A stretch of 47,866 nucleotides of DNA from the NCBI GenBank assembly GCA_030041335.1, contig JASHOB010000035.1, forward strand, positions 1 to 47,866, read 5' to 3'. Below the pieces are notes generated by a model. It saw only the letters and a list, made by a program, of their open reading frames with translations. It made no database searches and was not told the DNA's origin. Positions 26,240 through 34,699 of the stretch are shown here, piece after piece. Position 1 is the first letter of the stretch; each line of letters starts with the position of its first letter. Source of the stretch: Alphaproteobacteria bacterium. Its GTDB lineage: Bacteria > Pseudomonadota > Alphaproteobacteria > ATCC43930 > CGMCC-115725. A program made the translations under genes and the position numbers.

Positions 26240-28152
26240 ACGAGGCGCGACGCCTAGCGGCAATTCTGGCCGCCGACGTTGCCGGCTACTCGCGCCTCGT
26301 CGGCGACGATGAGGAAGGCACGGTCGCACGGCTGAAGTCGATCCGGGCCACGATCGTCGATCCCAGCATCGCCGCCAATCACGGCCGCATCGTCAATACC
26401 GCCGGCGACAGCGTGCTGGCCGAGTTTGCCAGCGTCGTCGACGCGGTCCGCGCCGCCCTCGCGATCCAGAGCGAGATCGCTCAGAACAACGCGCCGGTGC
26501 CGCCCGACGAGCGGATCGAATTTCGCATCGGCATCCACCTCGGCGATGTCATGGTGCAGGCCGATGGCGACCTGCTCGGCGACGGCGTCAACATCGCGGC
26601 GCGGCTTGGAACCCTGGTCGGGCCGGGCGGCATCTGCCTGTCGGAGGATGCCGTCCGCCAGGTCGAGGGCAAGGTCGAAGCCCGGTTTACCGACGCCGGC
26701 AGTCGCGCGCTGAAGAACATCGCGCAGCCGCTGCGCGTCTACACCGCTCTCGCCGGCATCGACCGGCGTGCCAAGTCCAACGGCCGCGACGCCGCGCCCG
26801 GCCTGCGGCGCCGGCGCAGCCCCTTGCGGCTTGCCATCATTTTGGGCGCGGTGATTCTGTTCGTTGTCGGGAGCCGGGCCATCAACTTGTATTTCAATAA
26901 GGCCGGCGACACGGTCGCGCCGCGGCCGCTTGAACGGCTGTTGCAGCGACACGATGCGCCACGGTTTTCCATCGTGATCCTGCCCTTCACCAATCTTTCG
27001 GGCGATGCGAGCCAGGACTATTTCGCCGACGGCATTACCGAGAATCTGACCACCGATCTGTCGCAGGTCCCCGGCATGTTCGTGATCGCACGCAACACCT
27101 CCTTTTCCTATAAGGGAAAGGATATCGACGCCCGCACGATCGGCAGGGAACTCAATGTCCGCTATGTCTTGGAAGGCTCGGTGCAGCGCGATGGCGACCG
27201 GGTACGCGTCAATGCCCAACTGATCGACGCGGCGAGCGGCGCCCATCTTTGGGCCGACCGTTTCGACGAGGCAAAGGGCGATCTCTTTAAGCTTGAGGAC
27301 GAGATCGTGGCGCGTCTCGCCAACTCGCTCGGGCACGCCGTCGAGACGGTGGAAAGCGAGCGTGCCGTCAACACGCGCTCGCGCAATCCCGATTCGGCTG
27401 ACCTCACTTTGCGTGCCATGGCCGCAGACAATCAGTCGCAGTTGGGTAACGATCGCGACAAAGTCGCCGAGGCGCGTGCGCTCTACGGCCAGGCGCTTCA
27501 GCTCGATCCCAACAATTACCACGCCCTGGTTGGTTCTGCGTGGCTCGATGTCGAGGACGTCGCTTACGGTCACGCAGGGCCGGGCCAGATCAAGCACGGC
27601 GAAGATCTGGTCGAGCGCGCGCTGGCGCAAGCGCCGGGGCAGGCCGAGCCCTACGTCGCCAAGTCGATGCTGGCGCTCTTGTCGCGCCGGCCTGACGTGG
27701 CGGCGACCGAGGCGGCGCGCGCCATCGAGCTCGATCCCAACAACCCTAACGGCTATGGCGCGTTGGCCTGGGCGCAGACTCTGGCGGGCCATAACCAGGA
27801 AGCGCTTGCCGACATCGACAAGGCCATCGGCCTGAGCCCGCGCGATCCGGCGCTCGGATTTTGGCTCTATTTGCGCGGTGGCGCTCTGGTCAACCTCAAG
27901 CGCTATGACGACGCCGCCGCCGCCGAGCAGGCGGCGATCGACGCGCATTTCAGCGGCTCGCCCGCCTATCTCACCATGGCGGTCGCCTACGCACTCAAGG
28001 GCGATATCGCGAAGGCGCAGGCGGCAATTGCAGTGGTGCGCGAAGCCGATCCTCGTATATCCTTGAAAAGTCTGCACGCACTGAGCGCAACCACCGATTG
28101 GCCGCGTCCTTATTGGGAGGGACTGCGCAAAGCGGGATTGCCGGAGGGCTGA
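26236..28152 (+). CDS. Class III nucleotidyl cyclase domain, TolB-like domain and TPR repeat protein
   Basis: The 638-residue protein has an N-terminal class III cyclase homology domain (about 5-170), one membrane segment (about 198-213), a TolB/FlgO-like domain (about 243-345) with FSIVILPFTNLSGD, and TPR-type helices (about 400-630). Metal-site aspartates D14 and D58 are present, as are the transition-state pair N119/R123 and the substrate-selecting D112. The usual lysine before the second metal Asp is N54. This Asn is common in such CHD-TPR proteins, so activity is uncertain. The cyclase part would face the cytoplasm and the TPR part the periplasm. The glutathione peroxidase gene follows after 17 bp. 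Confidence 0.9.
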   Translation: MNEARRLAAILAADVAGYSRLVGDDEEGTVARLKSIRATIVDPSIAANHGRIVNTAGDSVLAEFASVVDAVRAALAIQSEIAQNNAPVPPDERIEFRIGIHLGDVMVQADGDLLGDGVNIAARLGTLVGPGGICLSEDAVRQVEGKVEARFTDAGSRALKNIAQPLRVYTALAGIDRRAKSNGRDAAPGLRRRRSPLRLAIILGAVILFVVGSRAINLYFNKAGDTVAPRPLERLLQRHDAPRFSIVILPFTNLSGDASQDYFADGITENLTTDLSQVPGMFVIARNTSFSYKGKDIDARTIGRELNVRYVLEGSVQRDGDRVRVNAQLIDAASGAHLWADRFDEAKGDLFKLEDEIVARLANSLGHAVETVESERAVNTRSRNPDSADLTLRAMAADNQSQLGNDRDKVAEARALYGQALQLDPNNYHALVGSAWLDVEDVAYGHAGPGQIKHGEDLVERALAQAPGQAEPYVAKSMLALLSRRPDVAATEAARAIELDPNNPNGYGALAWAQTLAGHNQEALADIDKAIGLSPRDPALGFWLYLRGGALVNLKRYDDAAAAEQAAIDAHFSGSPAYLTMAVAYALKGDIAKAQAAIAVVREADPRISLKSLHALSATTDWPRPYWEGLRKAGLPEG

Positions 28153-28169
28153 GATTTAAGGAGAATGGC

Positions 28170-28676
28170 ATGGCACAGAGCATCGCCGCCAAGGCACACG
28201 ACTTCTCTTTCACCACCATCGATGGCGGGCCGCTGCCGCTGGCGCAATTCCGGGGCAAGCTCTTGCTGGTGGTGAATACCGCATCGCAGTGCGGCTTCAC
28301 GCCGCAATACCGCGAACTGCAGGCGCTCTATGAAAAATACCGCAGCAAGGGTCTCACCGTGATCGGGGTGCCGTCGAACGATTTCGGCGAGCAGGAACCG
28401 GGGAGCAATGCCGAGATCAAAAAATTCTGCAAGGACAAATACGCCGTCGACTTCCCGCTCGCCGCCAAGGAAAAAGTCAGTGGTGCCGACGCGCACCCGT
28501 TCTATCAATGGGCGGCGAGCCAAGGCGGCGAAGCCGCAGCGCCGCGTTGGAACTTCCACAAATACCTGATCGGCCCCTATGGCGATCTCGCTGGTGTTTA
28601 CCCCACGCAGGTCAAACCCCTCGACCGCACCATCACCGACGATATCGACCGCTTCATCGCCACCTCGACGGCCTAG
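28170..28676 (+). CDS. Glutathione peroxidase (cysteine type)
   Basis: The 168-residue protein is a non-selenium glutathione peroxidase-fold enzyme. The catalytic tetrad is recognisable: C41 in NTASQCGFTPQY, Q75 in NDFGEQEPG, and W127-N128 in PRWNFHKYL. A second cysteine, C88 in KKFCKDKY, is where the resolving cysteine of thioredoxin-dependent members sits, so thioredoxin may be the real reductant. It reduces peroxides in the cytoplasm (no signal peptide). The ATG at 28170 follows AAGGAGA. It is likely co-transcribed with the cyclase/TPR gene. Confidence 0.95.
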   Translation: MAQSIAAKAHDFSFTTIDGGPLPLAQFRGKLLLVVNTASQCGFTPQYRELQALYEKYRSKGLTVIGVPSNDFGEQEPGSNAEIKKFCKDKYAVDFPLAAKEKVSGADAHPFYQWAASQGGEAAAPRWNFHKYLIGPYGDLAGVYPTQVKPLDRTITDDIDRFIATSTA

Positions 28677-28710
28677 TCCCGCGTCCGCTCCGCGTGCCGG
28701 CGGCCCGATG

Positions 28711-28728
28711 GTGAGCGGCCCCGCTCAC
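28711..28728. terminator. Hairpin between convergent genes
   Basis: GTGAGCGG (28711-28718) and CCGCTCAC (28721-28728) form an 8-bp perfect dyad around two bases. It lies 35 bp after the peroxidase stop and 57 bp before the end of the convergent membrane-protein gene, as expected for a two-way transcription end. No T-run follows on either strand, so termination strength is doubtful. Confidence 0.35.
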
Positions 28729-28784
28729 GCTCGCTCGCGGGCGGGAGGCCGGTAGCGACGAAGCGATGGGCGCCGCACCTGACG

Positions 28785-29312
28785 CTAGCGCAGGATTTCT
28801 ACCAGCAGGACCCATGCGCCGATCATGCCGGCGACAACCGCGACAATCGTGGCGAGCGCCACCCAGTAGAGCCCGCCGCCATCGCCGGTAATCAAGCTGA
28901 TGCCGGCGACGATAATCGGCAGCGACGCGAGTTGCCCGAGACAGAGTCGCAGAAAATATTGGCCGCGGGTCGCGCCGCCGGCACTGGCGGCACCGGAGCC
29001 GATGCGGACCAGTGAGACGGTCATGATCAAACCGAAGACAATGAACTCGATGCCGAGCGCCATTGCGCTCTGCTCGGGGATCAGCCCCAAGAGCCCGACG
29101 ATCAGCAAGGACAGCAAGAGCAGCAGCGCCTCGACGGCGCGCCCCGATACGGCGCGTGACGACAGTACGCGCTGCAGATTGAGCGAGATGGCGACGAACA
29201 CCAGACCCGCCAACGCCGCCCCGGCCGCGGCTTGTGTGGAAAAGAAATCGTGCCATGTGTCGAGATTGAACGCAGCCATCGAGGCGGCCCCCGCACCTGA
29301 ACGCTCGGCCAT
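28785..29312 (-). CDS. Four-helix membrane protein of unknown function
   Basis: The 175-residue protein has four hydrophobic segments (about 30-48, 62-80, 84-105 and 125-172, the last probably two helices). A short polar N terminus is followed by FNLDTWHDFFSTQAAAGAALAGLVFVA (split motif), a pattern I associate with small membrane proteins of unknown role. An internal ATG at 29279 (MAAFN) is an equally good start. It is a single gene, convergent with the peroxidase and divergent from the ABC operon. Confidence 0.75.
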   Translation of the reverse strand: MAERSGAGAASMAAFNLDTWHDFFSTQAAAGAALAGLVFVAISLNLQRVLSSRAVSGRAVEALLLLLSLLIVGLLGLIPEQSAMALGIEFIVFGLIMTVSLVRIGSGAASAGGATRGQYFLRLCLGQLASLPIIVAGISLITGDGGGLYWVALATIVAVVAGMIGAWVLLVEILR

Positions 29313-29367
29313 TATTACAACGAATTAAGTTGCTCTCGCCGCTTCAATCGCTTGATTCGGGCGGCGT

Positions 29368-29385
29368 GCCCGGCTAAATCCGGGC
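29368..29385. repeat. 6-bp stem-loop upstream of the ABC operon
   Basis: GCCCGG (29368-29373) and CCGGGC (29380-29385) enclose CTAAAT. It lies about 60 bp ahead of the ABC ATPase gene within the divergent gap. It could be a leader hairpin; nothing more can be said. Confidence 0.25.
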
Positions 29386-29443
29386 CCACGGCAGGATCCC
29401 GACCGTTCGGCCGGGACCAAGAGCAAGCGACAGGTCAGTTTGG

Positions 29444-30385
29444 ATGGAAGCCAAAATCGAGGTGCGGCACTTGACCAAGCGGTTTGGCCCGATAACCGCG
29501 GTCAATGACGTCACTTTCGCTGTCGGGCGCGGTGAGGTGTTGGGTTTTCTTGGCCCGAACGGCGCCGGTAAGTCGACCACGATGAAAATGATCACCGGCT
29601 TCTTGGCGCCGACGCGCGGCACAGCCGTGATCTGCGGCCTCGACATGATCGACCAGCCGCTCGAGGCGAAGCGCCATGTGGGATATCTGCCGGAAGGCGC
29701 GCCGGGCTATCCCGACATGACGCCCTCGGGTTTTCTCGCTTTTGTCGCCCGGATTCGCGGCTTTGATGGCGCCGAAGCGAAACGCCGCATCGCGCTGGCG
29801 GTCGAACGCACCACCCTCGCCTCGGTCTTGGAACAGCCGATCGAGACGCTGTCGAAGGGCTTCAAGCGCCGTGTCGGCCTGGCGCAGGCGCTGTTGCACG
29901 ATCCCGAGGTGCTGATCCTCGACGAGCCAACCGACGGGCTCGATCCCAACCAGAAGCACGAAGTGCGCAATCTCATCACGACGCTCGCGCCGGAAAAAGC
30001 CATCGTCATTTCGACCCACATCCTCGAGGAGGTCGATGCGGTGTGTTCCCGCGCGATCGTGATCGCGGGCGGACGCGTGTTGATCGACGACACACCCGGC
30101 AGGTTCGCGGCACGCTCGCGGCTGCACAACTCGGTCCGGCTGATGCTTGCGGACCCGGCGATCGACGCCCGCACCGCGCTGTTGCGCTTGCCCGGCGTGG
30201 TCGCGGTCGAGCCGATCGAGGACGGCGAAGGCAGGGCGTTCCTGGTGGTGCCGCAGGAAGGCAGGGCAATCATCGCCGAAGTAACCGATCTGGTGCGGAC
30301 CGCCGGCTGGCCGGTCGCGGCACTGCGCGTTGAGCGAGGCAGGCTCGACGATGTGTTCCGCGACATCACCGCCAAGGCCGCGTAG
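29444..30385 (+). CDS. ABC transporter ATP-binding protein, GldA-like
   Basis: The 313-residue ATPase has Walker A GPNGAGKST (about 37-45), a Q-loop region before MTPSGFLAFVARIRG, signature LSKGFKRRVGLAQAL (about 140-154), Walker B LILDEPTDGLD, and the switch His in STHILEE. A C-terminal extension of about 80 residues is usual for ABC-2 exporters. Gene order (ATPase, permease, GldG-type protein, DUF4340 protein) matches the Gld-type ABC system first known from Bacteroidetes gliding. Homologues are widespread in non-gliding proteobacteria, where the cargo is unknown. Confidence 0.93.
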   Translation: MEAKIEVRHLTKRFGPITAVNDVTFAVGRGEVLGFLGPNGAGKSTTMKMITGFLAPTRGTAVICGLDMIDQPLEAKRHVGYLPEGAPGYPDMTPSGFLAFVARIRGFDGAEAKRRIALAVERTTLASVLEQPIETLSKGFKRRVGLAQALLHDPEVLILDEPTDGLDPNQKHEVRNLITTLAPEKAIVISTHILEEVDAVCSRAIVIAGGRVLIDDTPGRFAARSRLHNSVRLMLADPAIDARTALLRLPGVVAVEPIEDGEGRAFLVVPQEGRAIIAEVTDLVRTAGWPVAALRVERGRLDDVFRDITAKAA

Positions 30386-30401
30386 CTTCAGTCCTCCCGA
30401 G

Positions 30402-31136
30402 ATGCGCAGCACGTTCATCATTTTTCAGCGCGAGCTTGCGAGCTATTTTGCGACGCCGCTTGCCTATATCTTCATCGTCATCTTCCTGGTGATGGCCGGG
30501 ACCTTTGCGTTTTTCATCGGCAATTTCTTCAATCGCGGCCAGGCCGATCTGCAGCCCTTCTTCCAGTTCCACCCCTGGCTCTACCTGGTGCTGATCCCGG
30601 CCTTGTCGATGCGGCTCTGGGCCGAAGAGCGCAAGACCGGTACCATCGAACTGTTCCTGACCCTACCGATCTCGATGACGCAGGCCGTGCTCGGCAAGTT
30701 CTTCGCCGCCTGGGCTTTCGCGGGCATCGCCCTAATCCTGACCTTTCCCTTCTGGATCACGGTCAACATTCTGGGTTCGCCCGACAACGGCGTGATCCTG
30801 GCGAGCTATATCGGCAGTTTCCTGATGGCGGGTGCCTATCTCGCCATCGGCGGCGCGCTCTCGGCGCTGACCAAGAGCCAGATCATCGCCTTCGTCGTCA
30901 CCGCGGCGGTGTGCTTCTTCTTCACCGTCAGCGGCTCCTCGATCGTGCTCAGCTTCGTCAACGGCTGGGCGCCGCAAGGGCTGCTGAACGATCTCGCCTT
31001 TTTCAGCTTCCTGACGCATTTCAATGCCATCATCCGCGGCGTCATCGATCTGCGTGACCTGGTGTTCTTCATCTCGGTCATGGCGTTTTGTCTGTTCGCC
31101 AACGCCGTTCTCGTCGACTTGAAGAAGGCCGACTAG
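30402..31136 (+). CDS. ABC-2 permease, GldF-like
   Basis: The 244-residue protein has six membrane segments. The GldF-type start IIFQRELASYFATPLAYIF (about 5-23) is followed by LSMRLWAEERKTGTIELFLTLP (split over about 68-89), the usual cytoplasmic loop. The ATG at 30402 lies 16 bp after the ATPase stop. With the ATPase it should form the membrane core of the exporter; the next gene starts 3 bp after its stop. Confidence 0.92.
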   Translation: MRSTFIIFQRELASYFATPLAYIFIVIFLVMAGTFAFFIGNFFNRGQADLQPFFQFHPWLYLVLIPALSMRLWAEERKTGTIELFLTLPISMTQAVLGKFFAAWAFAGIALILTFPFWITVNILGSPDNGVILASYIGSFLMAGAYLAIGGALSALTKSQIIAFVVTAAVCFFFTVSGSSIVLSFVNGWAPQGLLNDLAFFSFLTHFNAIIRGVIDLRDLVFFISVMAFCLFANAVLVDLKKAD

Positions 31137-31139
31137 GCG

Positions 31140-33071
31140 ATGGGCCGATTCCCGCTGTCCCGCAAAGCTGCCGCGTGGTGGGCGTTGGCCGCGGCGTTCG
31201 TATTGTTTGTCGCGGTCAATGTCATCGCCGAGCAGCAACTGCGCGGCTCGCGCATCGATTTGACCGAGAACCGGCTTTATACCTTGTCGCCAGGCACGCG
31301 GAAGGTGCTGGCGAAGATCGAGGAGCCGATCACGCTGCGCTTTTATTACTCGCCGCAGCTCGGCGCCGCCGCCCCGCCTTACGGTATTTATGCCGAGCGC
31401 GTGCGCGAGATGCTGCAACAATATGCGGCGCTCTCGCACGGCAAGATCAAGCTCGAGCAAATCGATCCGGAGCCTTTTTCCGCGGCCGAGGATCGGGCCG
31501 TCGCCTTTGGTCTGCAGGGGGTGGCGCTCGCCCAGAACGGCGATCAGGTCTATTTCGGCCTCGCCGCGACCAACGCCACGGACGACCAGCAGATCATCGA
31601 ATTCTTTCAGCCCGACCGCGAGCGCTTTCTCGAATACGATCTGACCAAGCTGGTCTACAGCCTGGCCTTTCCGAAAAAAACCGTGGTCGGCCTGTTGTCG
31701 AGTTTGCCACTCGAAGGCGATTTTGAGGCGGCGATGCGCGGCGCGCCGCTGACGCCCTACGCCATCTATGAGCAGATGAAGCAGCTCTACGATGTTCGCG
31801 ACGTTCAGACCGACGCTGACCAGATTTCGCCCGATATCGACGTGCTGATGATCGTGCACCCGCAGCACTTGTCGCAGAAAACCCTCTACTCCATCGACCA
31901 ATATGTGATGAAGGGCGGCAAGGTGCTGGTGTTCGTCGATCCTTATTCGGAAGAGGAGGCGCAAAAGAGTCAGCAGCAGGCCATGGACCCCGGCGCACTC
32001 GCGAGCGATCTCGAGCCGTTGTTCAAGGCCTGGGGTGTTGAGATGCTGCCAGGTAAGGTCGCCGGCGATCGCGCCAATGCGAGGCGCGTCAATATCGGCA
32101 CCGCCGCCAGCCCCCATGCCGCGGACTACATCGCCTGGCTCGCGCTCGATGACCACAACGTCAATCGCGACAGCCCGATCACCGGCGATCTGACGCAGCT
32201 CAATTTCGCGACCGCCGGCATTCTGGAGCCAGTGAAGGGCGCCACCACCAAATTCACGCCCCTGGTCTTCACCTCGAAGGAAAGCCAGGTCGTCAGCGTC
32301 GACAAGGTGGTGGGCTATCCCGACGTCGACGCCCTGCTGAACGGGTTCAAACCCTCCGGCAGGAACCTGACGCTCGCGGCACGGATCAGGGGCCCCGCCA
32401 AGACCGCCTTCCCCGACGGTTTGCCAAAGGCGGTCGCCGCGAAGGATCCCCCTCAGGCCCATGTCAGCAAGCCCGCGCAAATCAAGTCCGCGGTCAAGCC
32501 GATCAACGTCGTGGTGGTCGCCGATACCGACATGCTCGCCGACCGGTTCTGGGTCGATATTCAGGATTTTGTCGGTCAACACGTCGCCATTCCCAACGCC
32601 AACAACGGCGACTTCGTCACCAATGCCATCGACACGCTATCGGGCGGCGACGATCTCATCGGTCTGCGCACGCGCGGCACCGCGGTACGGCCCTTCACGC
32701 TGGTGCAGAACATTCAGCGCGCCGCGGACGAGCGCTACCAGGATACGGAAAAGGGTCTGGAGCGGCAGCTCAAGGAAACCCAGGACAAGATCCATAATTT
32801 GTCGGGCCGTGATGCCCAGGCGCAAGGCGCCGATACCAGCGTCAACGCGCTCGAGCAGGCGCAGACGCTGGATAACTTCCGGGCCGAGTTGATCAAGGTA
32901 CGGCGCCAACTGCGTGAGGTGCAGCTGGCGTTGCGGCAGGATATCGATCAGTTGCGCACCGAGATCGAAATCGCTGACATCGCCGCGATCCCGATCTTGC
33001 TCAGTGTCATTGCCATCGTGCTCGGATTGGTGCGCCTGAGCCGCCGTCGCCGCCGCGCCGAGGCGGGTTGA
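31140..33071 (+). CDS. GldG-like ABC auxiliary protein
   Basis: The 643-residue protein has an N-terminal membrane anchor (about 12-32), a large extracytoplasmic part and a C-terminal membrane helix (about 612-632). Near the N terminus it carries the GldG-type motif IDLTENRLYTLSPGTRKVL, then EPITLRFYYS. The central region with VLMIVHPQHLSQKTLYSIDQYV fits the ABC-type uncharacterised transport (GldG) domain. Coiled-coil heptads precede the last helix (about 545-605). Such proteins probably work as periplasmic parts of the ABC system. The start at 31140 is 3 bp past the permease stop. Confidence 0.92.
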   Translation: MGRFPLSRKAAAWWALAAAFVLFVAVNVIAEQQLRGSRIDLTENRLYTLSPGTRKVLAKIEEPITLRFYYSPQLGAAAPPYGIYAERVREMLQQYAALSHGKIKLEQIDPEPFSAAEDRAVAFGLQGVALAQNGDQVYFGLAATNATDDQQIIEFFQPDRERFLEYDLTKLVYSLAFPKKTVVGLLSSLPLEGDFEAAMRGAPLTPYAIYEQMKQLYDVRDVQTDADQISPDIDVLMIVHPQHLSQKTLYSIDQYVMKGGKVLVFVDPYSEEEAQKSQQQAMDPGALASDLEPLFKAWGVEMLPGKVAGDRANARRVNIGTAASPHAADYIAWLALDDHNVNRDSPITGDLTQLNFATAGILEPVKGATTKFTPLVFTSKESQVVSVDKVVGYPDVDALLNGFKPSGRNLTLAARIRGPAKTAFPDGLPKAVAAKDPPQAHVSKPAQIKSAVKPINVVVVADTDMLADRFWVDIQDFVGQHVAIPNANNGDFVTNAIDTLSGGDDLIGLRTRGTAVRPFTLVQNIQRAADERYQDTEKGLERQLKETQDKIHNLSGRDAQAQGADTSVNALEQAQTLDNFRAELIKVRRQLREVQLALRQDIDQLRTEIEIADIAAIPILLSVIAIVLGLVRLSRRRRRAEAG

Positions 33072-33084
33072 GGGAGCGCCTGCC

Positions 33085-34158
33085 ATGCGGTCATCCGGTC
33101 TTTTCGCTTTGTTCGGCGTCACCATCGCGGCGGTGATCGTCGCGATCGTGCTGTCGCTCGGCGGTGGCGGCAGTTCCAACAGCGATCCGCGCATCAACCA
33201 GCCGGTCATGACCGGGCTGACCCAGCGACTGGGCGAGGTTGCGCGCCTGACCGTGATCCGGGGCGACGGCAAAACGACGTTGTGGCGGCGAAACGGCGTC
33301 TGGGTCGTTGAAGAGAAGAACGACTATCCCGCCGATGCCGGTAAAGTGAAGACCACGCTGTTCGGTCTCGCTGCCTTGCGCTACGCCGAGCCAAAAACCT
33401 CGAAACCCGACCTTTATTCGCGGCTCGACGTCGAGAACCCGGACAAAAAAGGCAGCGACGCACAGCTCCTCACCCTGAGCGACGCTAGCGGCAAGCTGAT
33501 GAGCGAGATGATCTTCGGCAAGCGGCGCTACGATATTTTCGGCGGCGGCAATGACGGCATCTATGTCCGCAAGCCCGGCGAGGCGCAGTCGTGGCTCGCC
33601 AACGGATCACTGACCTTGCCGACCAGCACCCTCGATTGGGTCGATCGCAGCATTACCATGATCAAGGGCGACGACATCGCGTCGGCGCGTTTCATCGCGC
33701 CCGATAACACCGTGGTGGCAATTTCACGGGCAAAGCCCGGCGCGCCGCTGCAACTGGTCGGCGGTGTACCCAAGGGCAAGAAGCTCAAGAGCAGCGATGC
33801 ACTCGACGACCTCGCGCGCGCGCTCGATTACTTCACCCTCGACGACGTCGAACCGGCAACCGCGGTCCCGTTTCCCGACAAAGGCGTCAGCGAGGCGATC
33901 TACACCACGCACGATGGCCTGACCGTCACCGTCTATATGATCCCGCGCGACGAGACCACCAAGGACGATAGCGGCAAGGCCACCACCAAGACGAAATACT
34001 GGGTGAAGTTGATCGCGGCGGGCACCGGTAGCGCTGCCAAAGCGGCGGCTAAGCTGAACCAGCGGGTCGCGGCCTGGGCTTACGCCGTGCCGGACTTCAA
34101 GGCCAATACCTTCAAGACCCGGATCGGCGATCTGATCGAGCCGGAGAAGAGTTCGTAA
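33085..34158 (+). CDS. DUF4340 domain-containing membrane-anchored protein
   Basis: The 357-residue protein has one N-terminal membrane helix (about 6-26) and an extracytoplasmic beta-rich DUF4340 region: LTVIRGDGKTTLWRRNGVWVVEEKNDYPADAGKV (split over about 52-86), then GSDAQLLTLSDASGK and a DIFGGGNDGIYVRKPGEAQSWL segment. DUF4340 genes regularly follow GldG-type genes, and here it starts 13 bp after one. It probably acts with the exporter at the outer face of the membrane; no enzymatic motif is seen. Confidence 0.9.
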   Translation: MRSSGLFALFGVTIAAVIVAIVLSLGGGGSSNSDPRINQPVMTGLTQRLGEVARLTVIRGDGKTTLWRRNGVWVVEEKNDYPADAGKVKTTLFGLAALRYAEPKTSKPDLYSRLDVENPDKKGSDAQLLTLSDASGKLMSEMIFGKRRYDIFGGGNDGIYVRKPGEAQSWLANGSLTLPTSTLDWVDRSITMIKGDDIASARFIAPDNTVVAISRAKPGAPLQLVGGVPKGKKLKSSDALDDLARALDYFTLDDVEPATAVPFPDKGVSEAIYTTHDGLTVTVYMIPRDETTKDDSGKATTKTKYWVKLIAAGTGSAAKAAAKLNQRVAAWAYAVPDFKANTFKTRIGDLIEPEKSS

Positions 34159-34177
34159 CGCGCCCGGTCGGCGGTCG

Positions 34178-34588
34178 CTACCCGACTGCGATCAGGCGTG
34201 CGACGGCGAGCAGCGCCAGGCCAACGCCGCCGGCCGCGATCGGCAGCGCTGCCATCACCGCCGCGTGCTTGCCGCTGACAGTGCCGGGCTGAATCTTGAC
34301 GTCGCCCGCGAGCCATTCAGCGAAGCTTTGAGTGGGCTCACCCGGATCCTCGATCGGATCGTGATGGTCGTGCCAGATATGGGCGATGTCGGCAACGATG
34401 CCGATACCGAAAAGGATGAACAGGGTCACCGCCACTGGCACGAAGCCATATTGGGCATGAGCGAAAAACGTCCAGGCGGCGAGAATGAACAAGACCGCCA
34501 TCGCGGCAAGAAAGTGATAGACCTTGGGATGCAAGGAAACCAAACCCTGCTTCTGATGGGCGATCGGTTCGGTTGGATGCGTGATCAT
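34178..34588 (-). CDS. Small membrane protein of unknown function
   Basis: The 136-residue protein has three hydrophobic segments (about 25-45, 48-68 and 109-131). Between them lies an acidic, His-rich loop IAHIWHDHHDPIEDPGEPTQSF (split motif, about 69-90). Short His/Asp-rich loops of this kind can bind metals, but this is speculation. I do not recognise the family. The ATG at 34588 lies 111 bp from the divergent GMC oxidoreductase start, and a palindrome lies between the two. Confidence 0.75.
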   Translation of the reverse strand: MITHPTEPIAHQKQGLVSLHPKVYHFLAAMAVLFILAAWTFFAHAQYGFVPVAVTLFILFGIGIVADIAHIWHDHHDPIEDPGEPTQSFAEWLAGDVKIQPGTVSGKHAAVMAALPIAAGGVGLALLAVARLIAVG

Positions 34589-34646
34589 AGCGTTCTCCGC
34601 AAACCGTACTCCCGTTGAAGAAACAACCGGTGCCGCCTTCACGGCA

Positions 34647-34664
34647 CATGACAGATTTGTCATG
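34647..34664. promoter_or_regulatory. Perfect 7-bp inverted repeat in a divergent promoter
   Basis: CATGACA (34647-34653) and TGTCATG (34658-34664) flank GATT. The 18-bp dyad sits 36 bp upstream of the GMC oxidoreductase start and 59 bp from the divergent small membrane protein. Its size suits a helix-turn-helix dimer site. No regulator gene is adjacent. Confidence 0.45.
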
Positions 34665-34699
34665 GTGCGACGGAAGCATGAGCGTGAGGTGCCAGATCG

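Noticed and set aside
26254-28077. Long minus-strand open frame opposite the cyclase/TPR gene
   Set aside because: Antisense shadow; the plus strand has recognisable domains throughout.
30732-32582. Long minus-strand open frame opposite the GldF/GldG genes
   Set aside because: It is the mirror of strongly conserved coding sequence and is rich in Arg, Gly, His and Asp without domain pattern.
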